In this document: in pieces, positions 8,136 to 17,142 of the stretch
How the letters are laid out: the number at the start of each line of letters is the position of its first letter
Position numbering within the stretch: the stretch's first letter is position 1
From: Clostridiales bacterium
Lineage (GTDB): Bacteria > Bacillota > Clostridia > Christensenellales > CAG-138
Assembly: GCA_004557245.1 (NCBI GenBank)
Contig: SFEL01000009.1
Span: forward strand, 43,913 to 107,912
Reading direction: 5' to 3'
DNA length: 64,000 bases
Program-made: the position numbers and the translations under genes
The notes under the pieces: generated by a model
What the model saw: the letters and a program-made list of their open reading frames with translations, nothing else
What the model was told of the DNA's origin: nothing
Databases searched by the model: none

Positions 8136-9671
8136 TTGGGAACTGCATGTGCAGTTAAGATGGAGAACATTACTAAAAAATTTGGTTCGATAGTTGCTAA
8201 CCACAATATCAATCTCGAACTGCATGAGGGTGAAATACTTTCTCTTTTGGGCGAGAATGGCAGCGGAAAAACCACCCTTATGAATATGCTCTCCGGTATC
8301 TACTACCCCGATGAGGGGCAGATTTACATTCACGGCAAGCCCGTGACGATCGCTTCGCCCAAAGATGCCTTCGACAACGGCATAGGCATGATACATCAGC
8401 ACTTCAAGCTGGTGGACGTGTTTACCGCAACGGAAAACATCGTATTGGGTCTTGAGGGCAAGCTGAACCTGGCCGACGCCAGCAAAAAGGTACGAGAAAT
8501 CTGCGAAAAATACGGCTTCGATATAGATCCCAATCAGAAGATTTACGACATGTCGGTTTCTCAGAAGCAGACCGTGGAGATCGTAAAAGTCCTTTACCGC
8601 GGCGCTGACATTCTGATACTTGACGAGCCTACCGCCGTTTTGACTCCTCAGGAAACCGACAAGCTTTTCCAGATAATGCGCAACATGAAGGCGGACGGAA
8701 AGTCCCTCATCATCATCACCCATAAGCTGCATGAGGTGCTGGAGGTATCCGACCGCGTTGCCGTTCTTCGGAAGGGTGAATACATTGGCGACGTTATGAC
8801 CAAAGATGCCGATCAGCAGTCTTTGACTGACATGATGGTAGGCCGCAGCGTCAGCCTCAACATCAACCGTCCCGATCCTGTCAATGTGACCCCACGCGTT
8901 GTGGTGGACGGCCTGACCGTTTACGACGAGCTGGGCGTAAAGCGCCTGAGCGATGTAAGCTTTACCATCAATGCGGGCGAGGTGCTGGGCATTGCAGGCG
9001 TAGCCGGCAGCGGTCAGCGCGAGCTGCTTGAATCCATAGCAGGCCTGTATCCCATAGCTTCTGGCACCATTACATATTACAGCCCGGACAGCGAAACCGG
9101 CCGCAACCTGGTCGGCATGGATCCTATGGATATACGTAAGAACGGTATAGCGATGTCCTTCGTGCCTGAGGATAGGCTGGGCATGGGTCTGGTGGGTTCA
9201 ATGGGCATGACCGGCAACATGATGCTGCGCTCCTGGCGTAAGGGCAACAGTCCCTTTGTGAACCGCAAGGACCCCGAGGCGCTGGCAAAGCGTATCTGGG
9301 ACGAGCTTGAGGTAGTTACTCCCAGCACTTCCTTCCCGGTACGCCGCATGTCCGGCGGTAACGTGCAAAAGGTGCTGGTAGGCCGTGAGATAGCCCAGTC
9401 GCCTTCAGTGCTGATGACGGCATACGCAGTCCGCGGACTCGATATTAATACTTCCTACACTATTTACAACCTGCTCACAGAGCAGAAGATGAAGGGCGTA
9501 GCCGTAGTATATGTGGGCGAGGACCTGGATGTGCTGCTCGAGCTGTGCGACAGAATAGTAGTCCTCTGCGGCGGTCAGGTATCCGGCGTCGTAGATGCCC
9601 GCAAGACTGACAAGCGCCAGGTAGGCGTGCTTATGACTCGAGTGGAAGGAGGAAAGGCAAAGAATGAATAA
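8136..9671 (+). CDS. ABC importer ATPase with two nucleotide-binding domains (nucleoside/simple-sugar type)
   Basis: 511 residues if begun at the TTG at 8136, chosen for the AAAGGGTGA ribosome site (8122-8130). GTG at 8127 or ATG at 8160 are alternatives. Domain 1 has Walker A GENGSGKTT and Walker B ILILDEP; its signature is degenerate (MSVSQKQ). Domain 2 has a degenerate Walker A (GVAGSGQRE, no Lys-Thr) but a proper signature (MSGGNVQK), and its Walker B region reads VLMTAYAVRG. This split of intact and broken sites is usual for RbsA/MglA/NupO proteins, where one composite site hydrolyses ATP. The gene overlaps the next by 8 bases. Confidence 0.9.
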   Translation: MGTACAVKMENITKKFGSIVANHNINLELHEGEILSLLGENGSGKTTLMNMLSGIYYPDEGQIYIHGKPVTIASPKDAFDNGIGMIHQHFKLVDVFTATENIVLGLEGKLNLADASKKVREICEKYGFDIDPNQKIYDMSVSQKQTVEIVKVLYRGADILILDEPTAVLTPQETDKLFQIMRNMKADGKSLIIITHKLHEVLEVSDRVAVLRKGEYIGDVMTKDADQQSLTDMMVGRSVSLNINRPDPVNVTPRVVVDGLTVYDELGVKRLSDVSFTINAGEVLGIAGVAGSGQRELLESIAGLYPIASGTITYYSPDSETGRNLVGMDPMDIRKNGIAMSFVPEDRLGMGLVGSMGMTGNMMLRSWRKGNSPFVNRKDPEALAKRIWDELEVVTPSTSFPVRRMSGGNVQKVLVGREIAQSPSVLMTAYAVRGLDINTSYTIYNLLTEQKMKGVAVVYVGEDLDVLLELCDRIVVLCGGQVSGVVDARKTDKRQVGVLMTRVEGGKAKNE

Positions 9672-10755
9672 GCAGTCTCTATTCCATATCGCAAAGCGCG
9701 GCACGCTTCCATGGTACATCTCGGCGGCTATACGCGGCTGTGCAATACTGTTTGCGCTGATAGTCTGCGCGCTGGTTACAATGTTCATGACGGGCGAGAA
9801 CCCGATAAGCATTTACGGCACCATATTCCACGGTGCATTCGGCACGGTGCGTAAGACCTGGGTTACTTTCCAGAATCTCGCGGTGCTGCTCGGAATATCC
9901 CTTGCTGTCACCCCCGCATTCAAGATGCGCTTCTGGAACATAGGCGCCGAGGGCCAGGTGCTCATAGGCTGCCTTGCCACCGCCGCCTGCATGATCTGCC
10001 TTGGGGATAAGCTGCCCAATGGCCTTCTCATCCTCATTATGATAGTCGCGGCTATAGCCGCCGGCGCATTGTGGGGCTTCCTGCCCGCCTTCTTCAAGGC
10101 GCGCTGGAATACCAACGAAACGCTGTTCACGCTGATGATGAACTACATAGCAACACAGCTTGCGGCGTATTACATCATCGTCTGGGAAGTGCCCAAGGGC
10201 GCAGGTAAGATAGGCATAATCAACCAGAACACCAATGCTGGCTGGCTGCCCCAGATAGCGGGTAAGCAGTACCTGCTCACAATTCTTGTTGTGGCAGTGA
10301 TGACTGTGCTTACCTATATATACCTTAAGTACAGCAAGCACGGCTATGAAATCGCCGTAGTGGGCGAGAGCCAGCGCACCGCAAGCTATGCGGGCATAAA
10401 GGTAGAGCGAGTGATCATTCGCACCATGGTGCTCTCCGGCGCTATGTGCGGCCTTATGGGTCTGCTGCTCACGGCAGGTACTGACCACACCCTGACTACT
10501 ACCATAGTAGGCGGGCGCGGATTTACCGCGGTCATGGTATCCTGGATGGCAAAGTTCAACCCAATCATGATGATATTCACCAGTCTCCTGCTGGTAGTTC
10601 TGAGCCGCGGCGCAAGCGAAATCTCCAGCGTATTTGGCCTGAACCACTCCTTTGCCGATATACTGACGGGCATCATACTGTTCTTCATCATCGGCAGCGA
10701 GTTCTTCATCAACTATAAAGTAAGCCTGCGTAAGGCCGGAAAGAAGGAGGCATAA
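9664..10755 (+). CDS. ABC importer permease (NupP-like)
   Basis: 363 residues, about ten hydrophobic segments, of the branched-chain amino acid/ribose/nucleoside permease family. The conserved EAA-like loop region reads AEGQVLIGCLA near 97-107 (FWNIGAEGQ is a hallmark of BMP-linked permeases). GESQRTASYAGIKVERV near 240-256 is the cytoplasmic coupling segment. The start overlaps the ATPase stop, indicating translational coupling. It works as a heterodimer with the permease encoded 3 bases downstream. Confidence 0.9.
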   Translation: MNKQSLFHIAKRGTLPWYISAAIRGCAILFALIVCALVTMFMTGENPISIYGTIFHGAFGTVRKTWVTFQNLAVLLGISLAVTPAFKMRFWNIGAEGQVLIGCLATAACMICLGDKLPNGLLILIMIVAAIAAGALWGFLPAFFKARWNTNETLFTLMMNYIATQLAAYYIIVWEVPKGAGKIGIINQNTNAGWLPQIAGKQYLLTILVVAVMTVLTYIYLKYSKHGYEIAVVGESQRTASYAGIKVERVIIRTMVLSGAMCGLMGLLLTAGTDHTLTTTIVGGRGFTAVMVSWMAKFNPIMMIFTSLLLVVLSRGASEISSVFGLNHSFADILTGIILFFIIGSEFFINYKVSLRKAGKKEA

Positions 10756-10758
10756 GCA

Positions 10759-11754
10759 ATGTTCGATTTTGCATCTTTCCTCCCACGTGCAGTCATGCAG
10801 GGCATCCCCCTGCTGTACGGCAGCACCGGCGAGATACTGACGGAAAAATCCGGCAACCTGAATCTGGGTATCCCTGGCGTCATGTACGTTGGCGGCATAT
10901 GCGGCGTTATAGGAGCATTCTTCTATGAGCAGTCGGTAGCGAGTGCCGCGGAGATGAGCGCGGTGCTGGCAATAGGTATACCCATGCTTGCTTCACTGCT
11001 GGGTTCACTGATAATGGGCCTCATCTACTGCCTGCTTACTGTCACATTGAGGGCTAACCAGAATGTGACCGGTCTTGCGCTGACCACCTTCGGCGTAGGA
11101 ATAGGCAACTTCTTCGGCGGCTCACTTATAAAGCTGACAGGCAGCGAGGTTCCCTCCATAGCTCTTTCCGCTACCAGCGCCTACTTCAGCAAGTCTCTGC
11201 CAATAGCTGAGACTACGGGCTGGTTCGGTCAGGTATTCCTGTCCTACGGCTTCCTTGCGTATCTGGCGATAATCATTGCGTTGCTGAGCTCTTACTTCCT
11301 CAAGCATACCCGCACGGGCCTGCATCTGAGGGCAGTGGGCGAGAGCGCAGCCACCGCCGATGCGGCCGGCATAAACGTAACAAAGTACAAGTACATGGCT
11401 ACCTGTATAGGCAGCATGATAGCGGGCCTCGGCGGACTGTACTATGTAATGGACTATGCCTGCGGCGTATGGTCAAACAATGCCTTTGGCGATCGCGGCT
11501 GGCTCGCCATAGCGCTGGTTATATTCACCATATGGCGTCCTAATGTAAGCGTGCTGGCTTCCATACTCTTCGGCGGATTCTACATACTGTATCTCTACAT
11601 TCCAACCGGTACAGAGCTCTCCATAAAGGAGCTGTATAAGATGCTGCCTTACGTAGTAACTCTGGTAGTACTGATAGTTGTTTCCCTGCGCAAGAAGCGC
11701 GAGGATCAGCCCCCTGCAAGCCTTGGCCTTGCATACTTCCGAGAAGAAAGATAA
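10759..11754 (+). CDS. ABC importer permease (NupQ-like)
   Basis: 331 residues, about nine membrane segments. The N-terminal segment GIPLLYGSTGEILTEKSGNL and NLGIPGVMYVG are typical of the second permease of BMP-type importers. The coupling segment GESAATADAAGINVTKYKY (about 194-212) matches the one in the partner permease. The C-terminus ends in a basic cytoplasmic tail. It begins 3 bases after the previous gene with AAGGAGG just ahead, and it closes the operon. Confidence 0.9.
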   Translation: MFDFASFLPRAVMQGIPLLYGSTGEILTEKSGNLNLGIPGVMYVGGICGVIGAFFYEQSVASAAEMSAVLAIGIPMLASLLGSLIMGLIYCLLTVTLRANQNVTGLALTTFGVGIGNFFGGSLIKLTGSEVPSIALSATSAYFSKSLPIAETTGWFGQVFLSYGFLAYLAIIIALLSSYFLKHTRTGLHLRAVGESAATADAAGINVTKYKYMATCIGSMIAGLGGLYYVMDYACGVWSNNAFGDRGWLAIALVIFTIWRPNVSVLASILFGGFYILYLYIPTGTELSIKELYKMLPYVVTLVVLIVVSLRKKREDQPPASLGLAYFREER

Positions 11755-11755
11755 A

Positions 11756-11789
11756 CAAAAAGCAGGAGCTTTCGGGCTTCTGCTTTTTT
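11756..11789 (+). terminator. Intrinsic terminator of the BMP-type importer operon
   Basis: Stem AGCAGGAGC-tttcg-GGCTTCTGCT (11761-11784) with A-tract before and TTTTTT after. It follows the permease stop by a few bases. Confidence 0.85.
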
Positions 11790-11871
11790 AGTTAAAAGTA
11801 ACTTATTACACCTTCCGAGCCGGTTTGCAATATGGTATAGTTAGTTCATAACAACAGGGAGAATCAGGGAC

Positions 11872-12441
11872 ATGAACGCATTTACAATAGTCATAGTATT
11901 AATGGCGGCGTTGGCACTGCTGGCGCTGATATTCAGCTTTATAGCGGTGCGCAGCAAAAACGGGCCATGGGGTCTTTTCTCGGCGTTGTTTTCGCTGGGG
12001 GCGGGAGTGCTGTTCGCCATATGGCTTGGTAAGACCAACTCCAGCCTTATTGGCAATTTCACTCAGGAGGAAGGAATACTGGGCACAGTGGCTGATTTTG
12101 CCTTCACAGCCGTGATGACAGGTCTTGCGCATTTTGCGCTTTGCAGCGTTATAGGCGGCTTCATAAGGCCGTTGATGAAGAACGACAAGCCGGATAATCC
12201 GGTGTGGCGGATGCTGCTGTACGTACTGTGTATGGTGCTGGGCATAACGCTGGTAGGGTATTTCCTGTACATAAGTGCAACTCACCTGGTGCGAGGCGGC
12301 GGCTCCGCGGGAGATGTGGTAATGATAGCCACAGGTATCGCATATCTTCTTAGCGGAATCATAGGTATTGGCCAGTGGAAGGGTAGGAAGAGACGCATTG
12401 CCAGGGCAAAGGAAAGGGAAGCGGGGAAGCCAGCGGCATAA
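11872..12441 (+). CDS. Membrane protein of unknown function
   Basis: 189 residues with four to five hydrophobic segments (about 3-25, 35-55, 70-100, 112-135, 145-165) and a basic C-terminal tail (QWKGRKRRIARAKERE). I do not recognise a family. It is preceded by a weak AGGGAG site (11859-11864) and is a single gene between the importer operon and a promoter for the next gene. The basic tail is probably cytoplasmic by the positive-inside rule. No catalytic motif is visible. Confidence 0.6.
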   Translation: MNAFTIVIVLMAALALLALIFSFIAVRSKNGPWGLFSALFSLGAGVLFAIWLGKTNSSLIGNFTQEEGILGTVADFAFTAVMTGLAHFALCSVIGGFIRPLMKNDKPDNPVWRMLLYVLCMVLGITLVGYFLYISATHLVRGGGSAGDVVMIATGIAYLLSGIIGIGQWKGRKRRIARAKEREAGKPAA

Positions 12442-12467
12442 CGAAAGCTATTGTTCATAATTAGTCC

Positions 12468-12496
12468 ATTTACTTTTTCCTGAAGTATGATATAAT
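12468..12496 (+). promoter_or_regulatory. Extended -10 promoter for the DUF2179-type gene
   Basis: TGATATAAT (12488-12496) is a full extended -10. The -35 (ATTTAC, 12468-12473) is weak, as expected when a TGn motif is present. An AAAGGGAGGA ribosome site follows at 12533-12542. Confidence 0.6.
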
Positions 12497-12547
12497 AAGC
12501 GCCGTTCGCCTGAGAAAGGACGAAACATACAGAAAGGGAGGATACAT

Positions 12548-13135
12548 ATGCAGGCATTTTTCACATGGTTTGACGCGTTCCTGAGCAGCGGCAGCTTCTG
12601 GGTATATATTGTAATTTTCTTTGGTAAGGTGCTGGAGGTGTCGCTGTGCACTCTCCGGATAGTGCTCATAAACCGCGGCGAAAGGGTAAAGGGAAGCCTG
12701 ATCGCCATAATCGAGATAACACTCTGGCTTATAATTGCCAGCAGCGTGCTGGACGGATGGAAGAATGACATAGGCAAGGCCATCTCATATGCCCTTGCGT
12801 ATGCCGGCGGCAACTACGCAGGCTCATGGCTGGACGATATGCTGGCCTTTGGCCTTTCATCGCTGCAAATAGTCGTACCTACACTTGAGGAAACAAAGAA
12901 GCTGGCCAACTATCTGCAAAGTCAGGGCTACGGCATCACCTCCATAGATGTAAAGGGTAAGGATGCCAACAGTCACTATATGCTGATCATGATGATAAAG
13001 CGCAAGCTGCTCAAGTCCGTGATGGAGGAGATACAGCAGACCTGCCCCGCCGCCATGATAACTGTAAGCGATGTAAAAACCGTTCGCGGCGGCTATATGC
13101 GTAACGCAAAGCAGAGAAATTCGGCGAGAAAATAA
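12548..13135 (+). CDS. UPF0316/DUF2179 membrane protein (YebE-like)
   Basis: 195 residues. Three hydrophobic helices (about 14-35, 45-70, 75-100) form a DUF5698-like membrane part with the marker EVSLCTLRIVLINRG. A cytoplasmic DUF2179 domain follows at about 110-185 (YGITSIDVKGKDA, LLIMMIKRK). DUF2179 is thought to be a small ligand-binding fold also found in YitT proteins. Function is unknown; a role in ion or drug resistance has not been shown. Monocistronic, with its own promoter and a terminator after it. Confidence 0.8.
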   Translation: MQAFFTWFDAFLSSGSFWVYIVIFFGKVLEVSLCTLRIVLINRGERVKGSLIAIIEITLWLIIASSVLDGWKNDIGKAISYALAYAGGNYAGSWLDDMLAFGLSSLQIVVPTLEETKKLANYLQSQGYGITSIDVKGKDANSHYMLIMMIKRKLLKSVMEEIQQTCPAAMITVSDVKTVRGGYMRNAKQRNSARK

Positions 13136-13138
13136 AGC

Positions 13139-13165
13139 AATAAAGCGGCTTAGGCCGTTTTATTG
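13139..13165 (+). terminator. Intrinsic terminator
   Basis: Short stem AAAGCGGC-ttag-GCCGTTTT (13142-13161) directly after the UPF0316 gene. Confidence 0.7.
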
Positions 13166-13178
13166 AGATTGTCGAAAG

Positions 13179-13207
13179 AGCTCCCGGTGCCCCCGGGGGC
13201 TTTATTG
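13179..13207 (+). terminator. Second terminator-like hairpin
   Basis: AGCTCCCGG (13179-13187) pairs with CCGGGGGCT (13193-13201) with one mismatch, followed by TTTATT. It may insulate the downstream transport operon. The rest of 13208-13402 holds four copies of TGCAAT but no clear promoter. Confidence 0.5.
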
Positions 13208-13402
13208 TGTGCGGAGCATGGAACCCGCCCTGTTGTCATATCGAAAAATAGCGTTATATGCAATTCATATCGGAATTTTGAATTTTACTGCAATGGCTTT
13301 TGTTGATAGAATTTGATTTGGCAGTGATGCAATAATTATGCAATCACTATAGAAAACATGTTTTCAGTAATCTATTATTACAACCGAAGGAGAAACAACC
13401 TA

Positions 13403-14548
13403 ATGAAAATAATTGCCGCGCTTTTGATGTGCCTTGTTATGGCTGCGGTTATGGTAGCAGGTTGCGCTGCACCTCAGGAAACCGCCGCTCCTGCAGCCGA
13501 ACCCGCTGCTGAAACTGCAACCGAGGCAGAGCCTGCCGCTGAAGCTGAAGCTGCTCCTGAAGAGCTTCCCGTTATACGCTACGGTGCATTTTTAAACATG
13601 CTCAAGAGTTCTCTTATCTATATCGCTACCGAGAAGGGTTTCGATATTGAGGAGGGCGTTGACGTCGAGCTGGTAAACGTGTCCAAATCCGCAGACGCGC
13701 TGACCTCTATCATCACCGAAAAGGACGAGATCGACCTTTGGGGAATGCAGATCATGCCTACCTGCACCTTTATAGGCAACGGCGCTGATCTGGTTATTTT
13801 CGGCGGCAACGTAGCCGAAGGCGGCGCAATGATTGCAGCAAAGGGAACCGCTCAACAGTACAGGGATGATATAAACAATCTGAAGGGCAAAACCGTCCTG
13901 GGCATCAGGGGCGAAACCGGCGTGCTTGCCATGATGGCAAAACTGGTGGAGCTTGGCTTTGATGTAAATAAGGATATCACCATCAAGTGGGCGGATGCAC
14001 CTTCCGTACTTGAGGGCGTATCCAAGGGTGAAGGCGACGTAGGCTTCCTGCCCATCGAGTATACCTATTTTGGCGACGATGTGAACGCCGAGGTAGTATA
14101 TCAGGTAGGCGAAGTTGCCGAAAACTACATCTGCTGCAGAATGACCACCTCCCGCAAGATACTGGAAGAGCGGAGAGACGACCTGATCAAGGTAATCAAG
14201 GCCGAGATCCGGGCGTATAAGTTCATGCAGGAAAACAAGGAGGAGACCGTAAAGATACTTGCGGCATACTCCGGCCAGGATGAGGAATACGTTGAGCAGA
14301 ATATTTATAACGTGCGTATCAGCTTCGTTCCGGATCCCTATGCCGATGCGGTAGGCCCCTTCTATAATGTGCTTGGCATAATGGGCTTCTTTGAAAACGA
14401 GGAGGCTACCAGCATCGATGTCATGGACCATGTAGACGCTACCCTCTACAAGCAGGCTCTGGATGAGATAATGGAAGAGTATCCTAACGATCCCTGCTAT
14501 GAGCAGCTGCTTGAGATATACAACAGGCAGAATTCCACCGTACAGTAG
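13403..14548 (+). CDS. TauA/SsuA/NMT1-type ABC substrate-binding lipoprotein
   Basis: 381 residues from the ATG at 13403, chosen for AAGGAGAAA ahead of it; an upstream in-frame ATG at 13358 has no ribosome site. The signal peptide ends at the lipobox VAGC (Cys21). An Ala/Glu/Pro-rich linker (about 22-55) leads to the binding domain (IRYGAFLNMLKSS). The domain has the pattern of nitrate/sulfonate/thiamine-precursor binding proteins, including LKGKTVLGIRGETG and the DVGFLPIEY hinge. The ligand cannot be read from sequence. It heads a seven-gene operon that also encodes dehydratase-type Fe-S enzymes, which suggests that the imported molecule is their substrate or a precursor. Confidence 0.85.
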   Translation: MKIIAALLMCLVMAAVMVAGCAAPQETAAPAAEPAAETATEAEPAAEAEAAPEELPVIRYGAFLNMLKSSLIYIATEKGFDIEEGVDVELVNVSKSADALTSIITEKDEIDLWGMQIMPTCTFIGNGADLVIFGGNVAEGGAMIAAKGTAQQYRDDINNLKGKTVLGIRGETGVLAMMAKLVELGFDVNKDITIKWADAPSVLEGVSKGEGDVGFLPIEYTYFGDDVNAEVVYQVGEVAENYICCRMTTSRKILEERRDDLIKVIKAEIRAYKFMQENKEETVKILAAYSGQDEEYVEQNIYNVRISFVPDPYADAVGPFYNVLGIMGFFENEEATSIDVMDHVDATLYKQALDEIMEEYPNDPCYEQLLEIYNRQNSTVQ

Positions 14549-14583
14549 TCAAACTTTATCAACAGAATTTATAGGCGGGATCA

Positions 14584-15375
14584 ATGGGGAAGATAGAACT
14601 GCAAAACATTTGCTTTCAATATGCCGGCAATAGTAGCATGACGCTTGAGAATATAAACCTGAGCGTAAATGCCGGCGAGTTCGTATGTGTGCTGGGGACA
14701 AGCGGTTGTGGTAAAAGCACTCTGCTTTCCATACTTTGCGGCCTTCAGCGGCCCTCCAGCGGCAAGTTCCTCATTGACGGAAAAGAAATCACTGGCCCGG
14801 GGCCCGAGCGGGGGGTAGTGTTTCAGCACTACTCCCTGTTCCCCTGGCTTACGGCTAAGGAGAATATCATCTTTGGTATAAAGCAGGTCCGGAAAGATCT
14901 GCCCAAAAAAGAAATAGAAAACATAGCCCAGGCCTATATGGCCAAGGTTGGGCTTGAAGGCTTTGAAAGCAACAAGCCCGCACAGCTTTCCGGCGGTCAG
15001 CAGCAGCGCGTGGCGATAGCGCGTGCGCTTGCTATGAATGCCGAAATATTGCTTTTGGATGAACCATTTGGCGCAGTGGATACCAAAAACCGGCGTACCC
15101 TGCAAAAATTGGTATGCGATCTTCATGAATCTGAGAAAAAGACGTTTATCTTTGTCACCCACGATGTTGAAGAATCCATCCTGCTGGCAGACCGCATAGT
15201 GTTTATGATTCCTCATCAGATCTATCAGGTAATAGATGTAAATCTGCCAAAGCCCAGAGAATATGAGCAGATCAGGAACGACAGTGATTTTGTTGCGCTG
15301 CGTAAGATGCTCATCGATCTGTTCTACGAAAAGTATAAGGACTTTAGTTATGAATCTGCGGAGGCCAAGCTGTAA
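14584..15375 (+). CDS. TauB/SsuB-type ABC transporter ATPase
   Basis: 263 residues, the usual length. Walker A GTSGCGKST (38-46), Q-loop QHYSLFPWLT, signature LSGGQQQR, Walker B ILLLDEPFGAVD and switch His in FVTHDVEES are all intact. The Q-loop sequence FPWLT is typical of the nitrate/sulfonate/taurine importer group and supports pairing with the NMT1-type binding protein upstream. The stop overlaps the permease start by one base (TAATG). A plain GGCGGGAT precedes the ATG. Confidence 0.92.
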   Translation: MGKIELQNICFQYAGNSSMTLENINLSVNAGEFVCVLGTSGCGKSTLLSILCGLQRPSSGKFLIDGKEITGPGPERGVVFQHYSLFPWLTAKENIIFGIKQVRKDLPKKEIENIAQAYMAKVGLEGFESNKPAQLSGGQQQRVAIARALAMNAEILLLDEPFGAVDTKNRRTLQKLVCDLHESEKKTFIFVTHDVEESILLADRIVFMIPHQIYQVIDVNLPKPREYEQIRNDSDFVALRKMLIDLFYEKYKDFSYESAEAKL

Positions 15376-16298
15376 TGCCCAGAATGGAAAAGCTCAATCT
15401 GCAAAGCCCGATCTTTAAGGTCGTTAATATCCCCAATATATTGTTTGCGGCTATACTGTATATGATAAGCCTTCCCCCTTTGGTAAAAACCAAGCCGCCG
15501 GCCATGCTTATCATAGTGATCTGCCTTATAGAGCTGTACTTCATAATTGGTTATCTGGTTCAGCATAAGCGCAGCTGCCATGACATCAGCTGCATACTGT
15601 TTGCTTTTTTTGCCATTTGGGAGTACTCGTCAAAAACCGGCAAGGCGCACTCGCTGCGGATGCCGCCCATGGAAAACGTGCTGTATGTACTGTATTCCCA
15701 TCGGGGTGAACTGCTGAAGGGCCTGGTGAGCTCCCTTGAGCTCATGCTTTGGGGCGTTACCATAGCCCTTGCAAGCTCCGTTGTGTTCGGCATTCTGGTA
15801 GGGTGGTTCACCCGCCCCAGAGAGGCCATAATGCCCATCGTAAGGGTAATCAGCCCGATACCGGCCCTTGCTTATACCACCTATGTGGTGGGCTGTATGC
15901 CCAGCTTCAAAAGCTCGTCCATAGTGGTGATATTTCTGAGCGTATTCTGGCCTCTGTTTTCTCAGGTCATACGCACGGTGGGCACCATGGATAAGCGCAT
16001 TATTGAATCTGCCAGGGTAATGAATGTTGGCAGCATTACCATGATAAAGGATATAGTTTATCCCTATGTACTGCCCACGGTGCTGCGCTATCTGCCCTCA
16101 TCGCTGTCAACGGCATTCATGTGCCTTACCGGTGCTGAGATGATAGGCGCGTCCTCGGGACTGGGCTTTTTCATACGCAAGTATGCCGAGTACGCAAACT
16201 ACACCAACGTGCTTGCAGGCATCATTTTCATGGGCCTGGTAGTGACCATGCTCAGCAGCCTTGTGAAGCTGGTGCAGAAGAAGTTTATAAAGTGGTAA
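15375..16298 (+). CDS. TauC/SsuC-type ABC transporter permease
   Basis: 307 residues. There are two extra N-terminal hydrophobic segments (about 18-35 and 42-60), then the BPD_transp_1 core with about five to six helices. The EAA loop region reads ESARVMNVGSITMIKDIVYPYVLP (split here for length: ESARVMNVGS and IVYPYVLP). The C-terminus SSLVKLVQKKFIKW is typical. The extra N-terminal helices make it longer than E. coli TauC. A GGTAAC/GTTACC inverted repeat (16295-16329) follows before the next gene. Confidence 0.88.
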   Translation: MPRMEKLNLQSPIFKVVNIPNILFAAILYMISLPPLVKTKPPAMLIIVICLIELYFIIGYLVQHKRSCHDISCILFAFFAIWEYSSKTGKAHSLRMPPMENVLYVLYSHRGELLKGLVSSLELMLWGVTIALASSVVFGILVGWFTRPREAIMPIVRVISPIPALAYTTYVVGCMPSFKSSSIVVIFLSVFWPLFSQVIRTVGTMDKRIIESARVMNVGSITMIKDIVYPYVLPTVLRYLPSSLSTAFMCLTGAEMIGASSGLGFFIRKYAEYANYTNVLAGIIFMGLVVTMLSSLVKLVQKKFIKW

Positions 16299-16356
16299 CA
16301 GCACTCGAGAGGGCGCCTTTGGCGTTACCGAAAAACATATCTACTGGAGAAAAATT

Positions 16357-17127
16357 ATGCGTTATATAGGATTCGATGTGGGTTCTACCTGCACTAAGGC
16401 AGTGGTTCTGGATGAACAGGGCAGCCTGGTCTTCAGTAAAGTCGTTCCTACGGGTTGGAACTGCATTGAAACGGCCGAGGGCCTGCTCAGTGAGCTGGAG
16501 GCGCAGAATATCCATAAAAAAGACGCGAGAATAGTCGCCACAGGCTATGGACGGGTATCCATACCTTTTGCCCATAAGACTGTTACAGAGATCTCGTGCC
16601 ATGGAAGAGGCGCGGCCTGGCTGTTCAAAAGCGACGCCTTTACCGTTATAGATATAGGCGGACAGGATACCAAGATAATCGAGGTAAAGGACGGCCGAGT
16701 CCAGAACTTTATCATGAACGACAAATGCTCCGCAGGAACCGGCCGCTTTTTGGACATCATGGCGGGAACGCTGGGCGTAAGGCTGGATGAGCTTTGCGAG
16801 CTGGCCCGTCAGAGTGAAAACCATGTAAGCATATCCTCAATGTGCACCGTATTTGCGGAATCCGAGGTGGTGAGCCTCATAGGCCGCGGCACGAACAAAG
16901 AGGATATCGCATACGGCATAGTGGAGTCCATCGCAAGCAAGGTATGGGGGCAGCTGGGAAGGCTCAGTGTCAACGGCGGCGATTTCTATCTTTCGGGCGG
17001 CCTGTGCGAATTGCCGTTTATACTGGAGATGCTTTCTGAAAAGATAGGAACGTCGGTTAAAAGCGCTCCTCTTGCCCGCTACGCCGGGGCGATAGGCGCC
17101 GCTCTTTATGCTCAGAATATGAAATAA
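16357..17127 (+). CDS. 2-hydroxyacyl-CoA dehydratase activase (ATP-dependent Fe-S reductase, HgdC/BcrAD family)
   Basis: 256 residues, ASKHA fold. The nucleotide-binding segments are DVGSTCTKAV (7-16) and DIGGQDTKII (99-108). Cys124 (KCSAGTGRF) and Cys163 (SMCTVFAESE) match the two cysteines that hold the [4Fe-4S] cluster between the two monomers of known activases. Such proteins use ATP hydrolysis to push one electron at very low potential onto a partner Fe-S enzyme. The partners are almost certainly the two dehydratase-type proteins encoded downstream. GGAG precedes the start (16346-16349). Confidence 0.93.
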   Translation: MRYIGFDVGSTCTKAVVLDEQGSLVFSKVVPTGWNCIETAEGLLSELEAQNIHKKDARIVATGYGRVSIPFAHKTVTEISCHGRGAAWLFKSDAFTVIDIGGQDTKIIEVKDGRVQNFIMNDKCSAGTGRFLDIMAGTLGVRLDELCELARQSENHVSISSMCTVFAESEVVSLIGRGTNKEDIAYGIVESIASKVWGQLGRLSVNGGDFYLSGGLCELPFILEMLSEKIGTSVKSAPLARYAGAIGAALYAQNMK

Positions 17128-17142
17128 ACCGGAGGATGGAAT

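Noticed and set aside
13318..13345. Sigma-54 promoter (TTGGCA ... GC)
   Set aside because: The GG and GC elements are about 9 bases apart, not the required spacing.
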